This document shows, one piece after another, positions 24,297 to 33,669 of a stretch of 64,000 bases of DNA. The first letter of the stretch is position 1; each line of letters starts with the position of its first letter. The translations under genes were made by a program, and so were the position numbers. The DNA lies in assembly GCF_030816235.1 (NCBI RefSeq), contig NZ_JAUSXT010000001.1, forward strand, positions 2,604,001 through 2,668,000, given 5' to 3'. The DNA comes from Microbacterium sp. W4I4. GTDB taxonomy: Bacteria; Actinomycetota; Actinomycetes; Actinomycetales; Microbacteriaceae. The notes under the pieces are model-generated. The model searched no databases, was not told the origin of the DNA, and saw only the letters and a program-made list of their open reading frames with translations.

Positions 24297-24337
24297 TACG
24301 AACGATCGTGCATAGACTATCGGTACGATCGTTCGTA
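24297..24337. promoter_or_regulatory. TetR operator between hydrolase and tetR
   Basis: TACGAACGATCGT (24297-24309) and its exact complement ACGATCGTTCGTA (24325-24337) form a 13-bp inverted repeat with a 15-base centre. Each arm also contains the palindrome CGATCG. The repeat covers the region just upstream of the tetR -10 box (TAGACT, 24336-24341), so binding would block both genes. Confidence 0.8.
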
Positions 24338-24347
24338 GACTAGGGGT

Positions 24348-25019
24348 GTGGCAGATTCGATGACGGAGCAGGCGGATCTCCTCCGCGACGGGAGACGCGC
24401 GCGCGGCGACGCCTCGCGTCGGGCTGTGATGTCGTACGCGACCGATCTCACCTCGATCGAGGGCCTCGACGGGTTGAGCATCGGCCGGTTGGCGGAGGTG
24501 TCCGGGCACAGCAAGAGCAGTATCGCCGGTCTGTTCCGGAACAAGGAGGGCCTGCAGCTGGCGACGGTCGCCGCCGGTCGTGCGGTGTTCACTGCGGTCG
24601 TCGTGGAGCCCGCTCGCGAGCATGCGCGCGGGCTCGCGCGGCTGGTGGCCCTCATGCACCACGTCATCGAGTACTCCCGCACGCGCGTCTTCGCCGGCGG
24701 ATGCTTCTTCGCCGCAGTCAGCGCCGACTACGACTCCAAATCAGGGCCGGTCCGTGACGCCGTGCGCGACGCGATGGAGGACTGGTACGTCTACATCGAG
24801 ATCCAGGTGCGCGCTGCCGTGGATGCCGGGCAGCTCGAGCTCGACACGGACGGCATCTCACAGCTGGCCTTCACGCTGCCCGCGTTGTACGAGCAGGCGA
24901 ACGCCCGATCACTGCTGTACAGCAGTGATCAGCCCTACCTGCTCGCCAGGCGCGGCATGCGATCCGTGCTTCAGGCAGCGGGAGCGGACCCCGGGATGCT
25001 GACGCTGCTCGAGAGTTGA
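24348..25019 (+). CDS. TetR-family repressor
   Basis: A 223-residue repressor with an N-terminal TetR HTH (LSIGRLAEVSGHSKSSIAGLF, residues about 43-65) and a helical ligand-binding domain that includes YSRTRVFAGGCFFAA, as in the TetR_C_6/QacR-like group. GTG start, leaderless: TAGACT lies 6 bases upstream. It should control itself and the divergent hydrolase. Confidence 0.9.
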   Translation: MADSMTEQADLLRDGRRARGDASRRAVMSYATDLTSIEGLDGLSIGRLAEVSGHSKSSIAGLFRNKEGLQLATVAAGRAVFTAVVVEPAREHARGLARLVALMHHVIEYSRTRVFAGGCFFAAVSADYDSKSGPVRDAVRDAMEDWYVYIEIQVRAAVDAGQLELDTDGISQLAFTLPALYEQANARSLLYSSDQPYLLARRGMRSVLQAAGADPGMLTLLES

Positions 25020-25039
25020 CGCGCGGGCGCGCGGGCGCG

Positions 25040-25903
25040 TCAGCTGTGGACGGCCTGCACCAGCAGGCGCAGGGCGCTCTCGGATGCGCTGCCGCGTTCC
25101 GTCGTGCAGATAATGACGGTGTTGCTCGTGACGCTGGGGACGGAGAGCAGCTGCTGCGTGATCTGCATCTCGCCGACCAGCGGATGCGACATCCGATACC
25201 GGGCCGTGGCGGTGGTGCGGATGCGGTTCAGCGCCCAGAGGCGAGTGAAATCCTCGCTCTGCGCGGTCAGCGAGCCGATGAGCTCCAGCAGGCGACGGTC
25301 GGTGGACTGCCCGGCGGCCAGGAGCCGCAGGTGGCCGACGCTCGCGATGGCCTTCTCCTCCCAGTCGGGATAGAGGTCCCGGGTGTGCGTGTCGAGGAAC
25401 ACCATCTCGGTCGCGTTCGGGCGGCGCAGCGGATCATCGACCGAATCGATGTCGAGGTGGCCGGCGAACAGCGCATGACCCATCCGGTTCCAGCCGAGAA
25501 TGTCGCGGCGTCGGCCGAGGACCATCGCCGGGATGTCGCCGAGGTTCAGGATGAGCTCTGCGAGCTCCGGATCGAGCCGCTCCTCCTCCACGGGTTCGCT
25601 CTGGGCGGGCCGCGAGTCCGCCCGTGCCAGCTCGTGCAGGTGCGCGGTCTCGGCGATGTCCAATCGAAGGCTGCGGGCGATGGCATCGATCACCTGCGCC
25701 GAGGCGTTCAGCGCCTGCCCCTGCTCGAGGCGCGTGTAGTAGGAGGGGCTGACGCCGGCCAGCATCGCGATCTCCTCGCGACGCAGTCCGCTCACCCTCC
25801 GCCTCTCGTGCAGCACGGACAGGCCGATGTCCTCGGGGTTCAGCCGCGCTCGCAGCGCGGTGAGGAACTCACCCAGGCTGCCGGAGCCGATCACTCTGTC
25901 CAT
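25040..25903 (-). CDS. XRE-family regulator with MmyB-like ligand-binding domain
   Basis: A 287-residue regulator: N-terminal HTH_XRE (LRREEIAMLAGVSPSYYTRLEQG, residues about 38-60) and a C-terminal MmyB/PAS-like domain (about 110-275), which in the family binds fatty-acid-like ligands and often controls a neighbouring short-chain dehydrogenase or hydrolase. It diverges from the MBL hydrolase/esterase operon; the 133-bp gap between them should hold the operator. Confidence 0.88.
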   Translation of the reverse strand: MDRVIGSGSLGEFLTALRARLNPEDIGLSVLHERRRVSGLRREEIAMLAGVSPSYYTRLEQGQALNASAQVIDAIARSLRLDIAETAHLHELARADSRPAQSEPVEEERLDPELAELILNLGDIPAMVLGRRRDILGWNRMGHALFAGHLDIDSVDDPLRRPNATEMVFLDTHTRDLYPDWEEKAIASVGHLRLLAAGQSTDRRLLELIGSLTAQSEDFTRLWALNRIRTTATARYRMSHPLVGEMQITQQLLSVPSVTSNTVIICTTERGSASESALRLLVQAVHS

Positions 25904-26036
25904 GGCTCAAGTATGGGCGCGCGGATTCGCCCGTGGGCACCGAAGACTGACCCTGATAGGGGTAGGAACGCCGCGGGGTGGTTGTCTGTGATGCGAGCGC
26001 TCAAGCTGGCGGTGAACCCGCTACGAAAGGATCGCG

Positions 26037-26933
26037 ATGAACGAGATCACCGTCGGAGACGTGACCATCACACGCGTCGAAGAGATGCACGGCCCCATCC
26101 TCCCGCCCGAACAGTTCTTCCCCAGCATCCCGGCTGCGGCCTGGCAGGAGCACCGCGCCGGTCTGAGCCCCGACCATCTCGATGACGCCGGGGAGATGGT
26201 CCAGGTGGCCATGCAGCCGTGGCTGGTGCGCAGCGGCGGCAAGACCATCCTGATCGACACCGGAGTCGGCAGTCACAAGTCCCGCCCGGCGGTGGATGCG
26301 TGGGATCACCTCGACCTGGATTTCGTCGCCGCTCTCGCTCGTGCGGGCGCCGCTCCTGAGGACATCGACATCGTCGTGAACACGCACCTGCATGTGGATC
26401 ACGTGGGCTGGAACACCACCTGGCGAGAGGGGCAGTGGGTGCCGACGTTCCCGAACGCCGTCTACCTCATGCCCGAGGAGGACTTCGTGTACTGGAACCC
26501 GGAGACCAACCCCCGGGTCGCGGGCGGAGTCAACGAGAACGTGTACGAGGACAGCGTCATGCCCGTGCACCAGGCCGGTCAGGTGCAGTTGTGGACGGGG
26601 AGCCACCGGATCGATGATGCGCTCGAGCTTCAGGCTGCTCCGGGGCACACCCCAGGATCCAGCATCGTCCGGATGGACTCCGGCGGTCGCACGGTGATCT
26701 TCGCGGGCGACCTGCTGCACAGCCCCATCCAGGTCTTCGAACCGGGCCACAACAGCTGCTTCTGCGAGGATCCTGAGCAGGCGCTTGCCACGCGTCATGC
26801 CGTCCTGACCATGGCGGCCGAGACGGGCGCGCTGGTGCTGCCGGCGCACATCAGCGGACACAGCGGCTTCGAGGTCGAGGCCGCGGGAGATGCGTTCACG
26901 ATCACCCGCTGGGCTGAATTCTCGAAGCTGTGA
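26037..26933 (+). CDS. MBL-fold metallo-hydrolase
   Basis: A 298-residue metallo-beta-lactamase-fold enzyme with the metal motif NTHLHVDHVGWN (HxHxDH), a distal His in APGHTPGSS, Asp in FAGDLLHSP and His in LPAHISGHSG. The overall form resembles lactonase/AttM-type quorum quenchers and other MBL hydrolases. Its stop overlaps the esterase start as GTGA, so the two act in one operon, probably under the divergent XRE regulator. Confidence 0.88.
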   Translation: MNEITVGDVTITRVEEMHGPILPPEQFFPSIPAAAWQEHRAGLSPDHLDDAGEMVQVAMQPWLVRSGGKTILIDTGVGSHKSRPAVDAWDHLDLDFVAALARAGAAPEDIDIVVNTHLHVDHVGWNTTWREGQWVPTFPNAVYLMPEEDFVYWNPETNPRVAGGVNENVYEDSVMPVHQAGQVQLWTGSHRIDDALELQAAPGHTPGSSIVRMDSGGRTVIFAGDLLHSPIQVFEPGHNSCFCEDPEQALATRHAVLTMAAETGALVLPAHISGHSGFEVEAAGDAFTITRWAEFSKL

Positions 26934-28468
26934 ACGGGGCGACTGCCCGAGCGTCCGCTGCCCGGGCGCCTGCTGTCGGAGCCCCCGGGGTGCCCGTGGT
27001 CGAGATCGCCCTGCCCGACGGGCGACTGCGAGGCTTGTCCCACGGAGGGGTCCGACGTTTTCTCGGCGTTCCGTACGCGGCGCCAATCGGCGGCGCGGGG
27101 CGGTTCGCTGCGCCGCATCCGGTCGTCCCGTGGCACGGCATCCGCGATGCCACGGTTGCGGGGCCGACCTCCCCGCAACCCGATCGCAGCCGCTTCGGTT
27201 CGCTGGATGTCAGCCCGTTCTTCGCGCCGGGCTGGGTGCGCGGTGACGATCACCTCACGGTGAACGTCTGGGCGCCGGAGGATACCGACGGGCGGGCGCC
27301 GGTGCTCGTGTTCGTCCACGGCGGTGGCTTCATCGCCGGCTCGGCATCCGCTCCCGCCTACGACGGCACGGGGTTCGCCCGCGACGGCGTCGTCTTCGTC
27401 GGGGTCAACTATCGGTTGGGGGCGCCCGGCTTCCTCGCCGTTCCCGATGCCCCCGACAACCGCGGCGTCCTGGACGTCATCCAGGCGCTCCGGTGGGTGC
27501 GCGAGAACATCGCGGCGTTCGGAGGCGACCCCGCGGCGGTCACCCTGGCCGGGCAGTCGGCCGGGGCAGTGATCATCGCGAGCGTGCTGTGCGAACCGGA
27601 TGCCGAAGGGCTGGCACATCGGGCGATCATGCAGAGCGGCACAGGCGTGGGTGCCTTCACCCCTGAGCAGGGCGAGATCGTGGCATCCGCGTTCGCTGAG
27701 CAACTGGGTGTCGACCTCACAGTCGACGCGCTGGGCGCCGTTCCTGACGCGGCTCTCGTCGGGGCGTCGGTGATGCTGGGTGAGGTGGACGTCGCCACCG
27801 CTTCCGCGCGGGCCCCCATCGGGGACATCGTGCGGTTCGGCCCTGTTCATCCACGCCAGCCCGCGGACAGGATCGCGGAGTCCTGGGGTGGTGGTGTTGA
27901 ACTGCTCATCGGCACGAATCTCGACGAGGCGGGACTCTACCTGGCGCCGACCGGGCAGTTGGACGGGGCCGTCGATCCTGTCGCCGCGGCCGCCCGTTTC
28001 GTGGACGAACCGGAGTCGCTGGTCGCGGCGTACCGCCGTGAGTTCCCGGATGCCGATGACGTAGAGCTCGTGCGGAGCATCACCGGGGACGGCATGTTCG
28101 GCGCCGGCACCCGCCGGTTCGCGGACCGGCATCAGTCAGCGGGAGGCACGACCCACGTCTACGAGTTCACCTGGCGCCCCGACTCGGTACGCCAGCTGCT
28201 CGGAGCGAGCCATCTCATGGAGCTGCCGTTCGTCTTCGACACGGATGCCGAGGGGCTTCGCGGCCCAGACTCCCTGCTGGGCACGACCCCGCCGCCGGCT
28301 GATCTGGCCGTCCGCATGCACGCCGCGTGGGTCGACTTCATCCAGGGCCTCGGACCCGGATGGCCGGCGTGCACCGCCGACGCGCAGCAGGTCCAGTCGA
28401 TCGGTGAGCGGTGGGAGATGCATTCCGGTCACCGGGCGCGGTTGCACGAGGCGTGGGGGAGTGCCTGA
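26930..28468 (+). CDS. Type B carboxylesterase
   Basis: A 512-residue alpha/beta hydrolase of the carboxylesterase/para-nitrobenzyl esterase family. Visible signatures are GVRRFLGVPYAAP, DDHLTVNVWAPED, the oxyanion loop VFVHGGGFIAGSASA, nucleophile Ser in LAGQSAGAVII, the acidic residue in TNLDEAGLY and the catalytic His region GASHLMELPF. GTG start at 26930, coupled to the MBL gene. It should cleave carboxylic esters; together with the MBL enzyme it may open and hydrolyse a lactone or ester compound. Confidence 0.9.
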   Translation: MNGATARASAARAPAVGAPGVPVVEIALPDGRLRGLSHGGVRRFLGVPYAAPIGGAGRFAAPHPVVPWHGIRDATVAGPTSPQPDRSRFGSLDVSPFFAPGWVRGDDHLTVNVWAPEDTDGRAPVLVFVHGGGFIAGSASAPAYDGTGFARDGVVFVGVNYRLGAPGFLAVPDAPDNRGVLDVIQALRWVRENIAAFGGDPAAVTLAGQSAGAVIIASVLCEPDAEGLAHRAIMQSGTGVGAFTPEQGEIVASAFAEQLGVDLTVDALGAVPDAALVGASVMLGEVDVATASARAPIGDIVRFGPVHPRQPADRIAESWGGGVELLIGTNLDEAGLYLAPTGQLDGAVDPVAAAARFVDEPESLVAAYRREFPDADDVELVRSITGDGMFGAGTRRFADRHQSAGGTTHVYEFTWRPDSVRQLLGASHLMELPFVFDTDAEGLRGPDSLLGTTPPPADLAVRMHAAWVDFIQGLGPGWPACTADAQQVQSIGERWEMHSGHRARLHEAWGSA

Positions 28469-28481
28469 CCTCAGATGTCGA

Positions 28482-29912
28482 TCACGCCCCGACATCCTTC
28501 GGGAACCTCACGAACAGCAGCAGCACGAGGCCGATGAGCAGGACCAGGCCGATGCCCAGCACACCGTAGACGATGCCGCCGAACCACGCGAGGAACAGCG
28601 ACCAGGCCAACGGCGAGAGGAAGGACGCGACGCGACCGGTCGTGGCGTACAGGCCGAAGATCTCGCCCTGCTGGCTCGGAGGAGTCAGGCGGGTGAGCAG
28701 GCTGCGGCTGGATGCCTGAGTCGGGCCGACGAACGCGCACAGCAGCAGGCCGCAGACCCAGAACACGATCGTGCCGAGATCCTTCAGCGCGAAGACGGCG
28801 AAAGCCATCACCACGAGCCCGCTGAGGGTGATCACGATCAGACGGCGCGGGCCGATCGCGTCATCGATCCGTCCCGCGAGCACCGTCGAGATGCCTGCGA
28901 CGAGGTTCGCGGCGAGGCCGAAGACGATCACCTCGAGGAAGGTGAAGTTGAACGCCTGCGCGGCGAGCACAGCGCCGAACGCGAACACCCCGGCCAGACC
29001 GTCGCGGTAGACCGCAGCCGAGAGCATGAACCAGAACGTGGGCCGGTTCGTGCGGAAGAGCTTGACGATGTTCTTCGCGAGCACGACGTACGCGCGGAAG
29101 AAGCCCACCTTCGCGGAGGTGTCGTACGCCGGGGACTCCGGCACGTTGCGGAACATCGGGATCGAGAACACCAGCGTCCACACCGCGCAGATGATCGCCA
29201 CGAGCTTGAATGACAACGGGTTGTCCTGCCCGACCGTGAAGAGCACCGGAATGCAGACGATCAGCGCGACCACCCCGCCGATGTACCCGAGGCCCCAGCC
29301 GAGCCCCGAGATGCGCCCCACGTTCTTCGGCGTCGAGACCTCCGACAGCATCGCGTAGTAGCTGACGTTGCCGATCTCGCTGATCACGGCGCCGATCGCG
29401 ACGGCGAAAGCGCCGTACCAGAAGTAGATCGGGTCGGCCTCGATGAAGAAGAGCGCGAACTGCAGCAGTGCGATGCCGATCGTCGCGCCGATGACCCACT
29501 TCTTCTTGTTGCCGCGGGCGTCGGCCTGCTGGCCCAGAACCGGCGCCAGCAGCAGGATCAGGATGCCGGCGGCGAAGTTCGCCCACCCCCACCACTCCGA
29601 CAGGTCGGTGAGGCCCTGGCAGTAGGCCGACCCCAGGAACTCGTCCTTGTTGCAGCTCATGTAGGAGCCGTCGGCGAGCAGACCCGAATCGCGCACCGCC
29701 GGATCGAGGAACATCCGCGAGGTCAGGTACAGCGCAATCCACACGAACGTGAGGATCACGGTGTTGAAGGGCTGCATCGCCCAGTCCCACATCGCCCACG
29801 AGACGACCTGCTTGCGCGTGGCTTCGGGAGCCACGTGGTCGCGCCCGAAGGCGGTCATCGCGGCGGTGTTGATCGGTGTCCCCGCCGCGGAGGCCGGCTG
29901 CTCTTCGCTCAT
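28482..29912 (-). CDS. UMF1/Atg22-type MFS transporter
   Basis: A 476-residue, 12-helix transporter. The N-terminal SWAMWDWAMQPFNTVILTFVW and the loop GQQADARGNKKKW fit the UMF1/Atg22 branch of the MFS. Residues about 70-110 form an extra-cytoplasmic loop with two Cys. Yeast Atg22 effluxes amino acids from the vacuole; bacterial roles are largely unknown. It converges on the esterase gene. Confidence 0.85.
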   Translation of the reverse strand: MSEEQPASAAGTPINTAAMTAFGRDHVAPEATRKQVVSWAMWDWAMQPFNTVILTFVWIALYLTSRMFLDPAVRDSGLLADGSYMSCNKDEFLGSAYCQGLTDLSEWWGWANFAAGILILLLAPVLGQQADARGNKKKWVIGATIGIALLQFALFFIEADPIYFWYGAFAVAIGAVISEIGNVSYYAMLSEVSTPKNVGRISGLGWGLGYIGGVVALIVCIPVLFTVGQDNPLSFKLVAIICAVWTLVFSIPMFRNVPESPAYDTSAKVGFFRAYVVLAKNIVKLFRTNRPTFWFMLSAAVYRDGLAGVFAFGAVLAAQAFNFTFLEVIVFGLAANLVAGISTVLAGRIDDAIGPRRLIVITLSGLVVMAFAVFALKDLGTIVFWVCGLLLCAFVGPTQASSRSLLTRLTPPSQQGEIFGLYATTGRVASFLSPLAWSLFLAWFGGIVYGVLGIGLVLLIGLVLLLFVRFPKDVGA

Positions 29913-29985
29913 GCTCGAAGTCTGGCCGGGTGCGGTGAACGACAGGTGGCGGCGCGCCGTACGGTGGGGCCGGAGGGCGCGCCCC

Positions 29986-30849
29986 TCACCCGAACGACGC
30001 CGCGAGCAGCTCGCCGAACAGCTCCTCCGGATCGCGCTCCACGCGTCGACGGGTGAACCAGTCGCAGATGTTCACGCAGTCGCGGTGCAGCAGATCGAGG
30101 CCCTGCGGGTTCGCGACCGTGTCGACGATCTGCGGCAGATCGATCACGCGCACGCGGCCCTCGTGCACGAGCAGGTTGTAGGCCGACAGGTCGCCGTGCG
30201 CGAAGCCCGCGGCGGCGAAGAGGTGCATGATCTCGACGATCTGCGCGAACAGGTCGGGGAGATCGGCATCCGCCCTCACCTGCGCGAGACGCGGCGCGGC
30301 CGTCTGCCCGTCGCCGATGAACTCCATCAGCACCTCGGTGCCGTTCACCTGCACGGGATAGGGCACCGGAGCGCCGAGCGCGTGCATCCGGCTGAGTGCC
30401 GCGAACTCGGCGAACGACCATTGCGCGGCCGCCACCTCGCGCCCGTGTGCGGAGTTCTTGGCCAAGGCCCGGGTGTCGCGGGTGTTCCGGGTGCGCCTGC
30501 CCTCGGTGTAGGTCGACGAGCGCTGGAAGCTGCGGTGATCCGAGTCGCGGTAACGCTTCGCCGCAAGCAGGGTGCGCTGGGTCGGATCGTCGGGCACGGC
30601 GCGTTCGATGAGGAAGACGTCGGCCTCCTTTCCCGTCTTGAGGATGCCGAGTTCGGTGTCGACCGCGGCGGCGCTCGTCACCACCCAGTCGGGCCACGGC
30701 AGCGGCCCGCGCTCGGTCGGCGTGATCGCCGGCCAGGTCGACCAGCGCTGATTCTCGACGAGCTCGGTGTCGGCGAAGGAGAGAGCAGCGTCGAAAGGGG
30801 ATGCGTCGAAAAACGATGCGTCGAAGGACGCGGAGTTCTGAGGATTCAC
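29986..30849 (-). CDS. RIO-type serine protein kinase
   Basis: A 287-residue atypical kinase of the RIO1 family. The ATP loop is LKTGKEADVFLIE, the VAIK-like Lys is in LLAAKRYRD, the catalytic loop is FAHGDLSAYNLLV and the metal-binding Asp is in VRVIDLPQIVD. The GTG at 30849 has GGAG 7 bases upstream. In eukaryotes and archaea RIO kinases act in ribosome maturation; bacterial homologues are less studied. The 278-bp gap to the next gene contains no gene that I can support. Confidence 0.88.
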   Translation of the reverse strand: MNPQNSASFDASFFDASPFDAALSFADTELVENQRWSTWPAITPTERGPLPWPDWVVTSAAAVDTELGILKTGKEADVFLIERAVPDDPTQRTLLAAKRYRDSDHRSFQRSSTYTEGRRTRNTRDTRALAKNSAHGREVAAAQWSFAEFAALSRMHALGAPVPYPVQVNGTEVLMEFIGDGQTAAPRLAQVRADADLPDLFAQIVEIMHLFAAAGFAHGDLSAYNLLVHEGRVRVIDLPQIVDTVANPQGLDLLHRDCVNICDWFTRRRVERDPEELFGELLAASFG

Positions 30850-31127
30850 GATGTGGCTCCGGGATACGGGCCACACGCGGATCAGGAGCGGGTGGCCTCG
30901 GCGAGGGGGAAGTCGGCGGCTGTGGACACGACGAAGACGGCATTCATCGTTCGCTCCTTCCGCTCGGGCTTCCGGGCCGATCCCGGTGCGGGTTCGAGCA
31001 TAGGCCGATCCATCGCGGAAGTGCGGTGCGCGGGCGGCGGGTGTTATGGGTTCGTGACCGTCCGGCTGTGAACGGCGGGCGAGCACGTCGCCATCTGTCA
31101 GGGGTGACAGGCCATATCGTGTGGGCC

Positions 31128-31430
31128 ATGGTGTTTGTGAATGCAGGAACTCTGGGAACAGTCGCCGGTCGACGCGACGAACTCGTTGCACATCTCACTC
31201 GGCGCAACGACGTGCTTGCCGAGCTGGGCTGTCTGGCGTATGAAGTGGGCGTCGAAGAGAGCGAGCCCGACACCGTGTTCGTCGTGGAACTGTGGACAAG
31301 CGCAGAGGCGCACCAGGCGTCGCTGGCCCGGGCCGAGGTCCAGGAATCCATTGCGGCGGCGCGACCGCTGTTGTCGGGAGAGTTCGGCGGATTCCGCTTC
31401 GAGGTGGTCGGGTCGCCGCTGCGCGACTGA
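31128..31430 (+). CDS. Antibiotic biosynthesis monooxygenase (ABM) domain protein
   Basis: A 100-residue dimeric alpha-beta barrel protein of the ABM/quinol monooxygenase (YgiN-like) family: NAGTLGTVAGRRDELVAHLT opens the fold, CLAYEVGVEESEPDTVFVVE forms the central strands and WTSAEAHQASLA the helix. Family members oxidise quinols or degrade haem; the function here is unknown. TATCGT lies 7 bases before the ATG, which suggests a leaderless gene. Confidence 0.85.
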   Translation: MVFVNAGTLGTVAGRRDELVAHLTRRNDVLAELGCLAYEVGVEESEPDTVFVVELWTSAEAHQASLARAEVQESIAAARPLLSGEFGGFRFEVVGSPLRD

Positions 31431-31561
31431 CGCCCGATCCTGGCATCCGTGACAACCGCGGGGCGCCCTGCTGCACGTTCGTTATGCGTTCGTGACCTTG
31501 GGAGGTCTGAGCACGCTCGAATCTGCGTTCGAATGTCGGTGGTCACTCGGATACTGGAATC

Positions 31562-32968
31562 ATGAACGCGATGGTGGCCGCAACGGACGAGCAGATGTCG
31601 ATGCTCGACGGTCTCGTCTCGTCGATCCAGAGTGTGGAGCAGACTCTCGCCGGTGTTCTCGCGACACGAGACGGCTTGCTGGCGCTGGCGGGGAAGCTGG
31701 CGCTGTCGATGGCCGAGGACGGCGACGGCATCGACGCGTCCGACCTGACGATCAGGACGGTCGCGGCGGAGGTCGGAGCGGTGCTGCGGGTGAGCGACCG
31801 GACGGTGCAGCGGCGGATGGCCGAGGCATCGATCACGGTCGAGCGGTTCCCACTGGTGTGGGCGGCGCAGGGCGCCGGACAGATCAGTGCAGGTCACGCC
31901 CGGGTGATCGTGGATGCCGGCGCTCACCTCGACGACGCGGAAGCGCGGGCCGCCTACTCGGCCAGAGTGCTGGAGTTCGCGGAGGACGAGTCACCGAATC
32001 GGCTGCGGCCGATCGCGGCGCGCATCGCGGAGCAGTACCAGCCGAGGTCGCTCGAGGAGCGGCATGCGGATGCTCGCAAGGCCCGCGGGGTATGGGTGAA
32101 AGATGCCCCGGACGCGATGGCCGAGCTCGGCCTCCTCGGTCCGGCCGCACTGGTCCACGCCGCGTTCGACAGGCTCACCGGCATGGCCAAGGCGGATGCC
32201 GGCGCCTCGGTGGGCACGGCAGGGGTGGCCTTCGGGCTCGCCACCGCACCGGAATCCGGGGACTCCGCTGACCTGCGCACGCTGTCTCAGAAACGTAGCG
32301 ACCTCGCCCTCGACCTGCTGCTGACCGGCGCCCCGGCAGGTCACGACACTCCAGACGGACTGCTCGCAGCGATCGTGCCGCACGTGAGCGTGACGGTGCC
32401 GGTGACCACTCTGATGGGTGCCGAGGGTGCGGAGACGCCCCCGGCGGAGCTGGACGGACGCACCCCGATCGACCTCGAGACCGCAAGGCTGCTGGCTGGC
32501 GCCGCATCCGGTTGGGACCGCATCCTCACCCACCCGATCAGCGGCGCGCTGCTGGCAGCGGACCGCTACCGGCCGAGCGCGCACCTGCGACGCCACCTGC
32601 GGGCGAGAGACCAGCGGTGCCGGTTCCCGGGCTGCGGCATGCCTCCTCGCAACAGTGACCTCGATCACACCCTGGATGCAGCCTTCGGCCGGCCCACCGA
32701 AGAGGAGAACCTCGCCGAGCTCTGTCGTCGACATCACGTTCTCAAGCACCACTCGCCGTGGCACGTCGAGCAGGTCGGGGGCGGACTCCTCGAGTGGACG
32801 AGCCCCACCGGCCGCGTCTACATCGACAAACCGCCGCCCCCGAACACCGTCACCTTCGCCGAAACGGGTCCGCCGCCTGATCCTGTCGATCTCAGTGATC
32901 CTGTCGATCTCGGTGACCCCGCCGATCCGTGGGCCTCGGTGCCGGACGAACTCCTCGCACCCTTCTGA
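31562..32968 (+). CDS. DUF222/13E12-repeat HNH endonuclease
   Basis: A 468-residue protein with an N-terminal DUF222 domain (about 25-320) and a C-terminal HNH motif (CRFPGCGMPPRNSDLDHTLDA, then LCRRHHVLKH) with zinc-type Cys pairs. The family is abundant in actinobacteria, often in several copies per genome, and is suspected to behave as a mobile or selfish nuclease; its function is not established. The tail contains a short DPVDL repeat. It is preceded by GTTATGCGTTCGTGACC, nearly identical to a sequence upstream of the ABM gene. Confidence 0.88.
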   Translation: MNAMVAATDEQMSMLDGLVSSIQSVEQTLAGVLATRDGLLALAGKLALSMAEDGDGIDASDLTIRTVAAEVGAVLRVSDRTVQRRMAEASITVERFPLVWAAQGAGQISAGHARVIVDAGAHLDDAEARAAYSARVLEFAEDESPNRLRPIAARIAEQYQPRSLEERHADARKARGVWVKDAPDAMAELGLLGPAALVHAAFDRLTGMAKADAGASVGTAGVAFGLATAPESGDSADLRTLSQKRSDLALDLLLTGAPAGHDTPDGLLAAIVPHVSVTVPVTTLMGAEGAETPPAELDGRTPIDLETARLLAGAASGWDRILTHPISGALLAADRYRPSAHLRRHLRARDQRCRFPGCGMPPRNSDLDHTLDAAFGRPTEEENLAELCRRHHVLKHHSPWHVEQVGGGLLEWTSPTGRVYIDKPPPPNTVTFAETGPPPDPVDLSDPVDLGDPADPWASVPDELLAPF

Positions 32969-33149
32969 CCGGCGCGCAGGCGCGAGCCCTGACCGCCGGC
33001 AAGGTGCAGGCCAGATTGGGCACCTGGGCTGCGCTCTCTCCACCTTTCGAATGATCTTCGGCCCTGATCGGGCGCTCTTTCGGCCGCGATCCCAGCAGAT
33101 CGAAGGAGACCTTCCCCTACCGTGGTGACAGATCCACCCGAGGAGACCC

Positions 33150-33611
33150 ATGTTCCGCAGTCCTGCCCGCCTGTTCCGTGTGCTCGCGATCGCCGAGGCG
33201 ATCACGTGGACCCTGCTGATCAGTGCGCTCATCGCGCGCGCCGTCGGCGCGGCTCCCGTGCTGGTGACCATCGCCGGTGGCATCCACGGCTTCGTGTTCC
33301 TCTCCTACGGCGCCACCGCCGTGCTTCTCGCGTTCAACCAGCGCTGGCACGTCGGCGTCGCGATCACCACCATCGCCAGCGCGATCGTCCCCTACGCCAC
33401 CATTCCGATGGAGATCTGGTTGCACCGCACCGGCCGACTCGAGGGCGACTGGCGTCTCACCGAGACCGACGACCCGCGCGACCACTCCTGGTACGACCGC
33501 ACGATGCGCTGGTTCCTACACCGCCCCTGGGTTCTCGCCGTCCTCATCCTCATCGCGATCGTCGCGATCTTCAGCATCCTGCTGATCATCGGCCCTCCCG
33601 GCGGCAAGTGA
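33150..33611 (+). CDS. DUF3817 membrane protein
   Basis: A 153-residue protein with three hydrophobic segments in the DUF3817 core (SPARLFRVLAIAEAITWTLL, then GGIHGFVFLSYGATAVLL) and a last helix near 128-148 (VLAVLILIAIVAIFSILLII). DUF3817 proteins are small actinobacterial membrane proteins of unknown function. A CGAGGAGA site precedes the ATG. The 181-bp upstream gap (32969-33149) has no gene. Confidence 0.82.
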   Translation: MFRSPARLFRVLAIAEAITWTLLISALIARAVGAAPVLVTIAGGIHGFVFLSYGATAVLLAFNQRWHVGVAITTIASAIVPYATIPMEIWLHRTGRLEGDWRLTETDDPRDHSWYDRTMRWFLHRPWVLAVLILIAIVAIFSILLIIGPPGGK

Positions 33612-33669
33612 GCCGCGCGTCCGTGCCCGCGGCTGTTCAGCACTGATCGCACCGGACTAAGGTCGTGCC

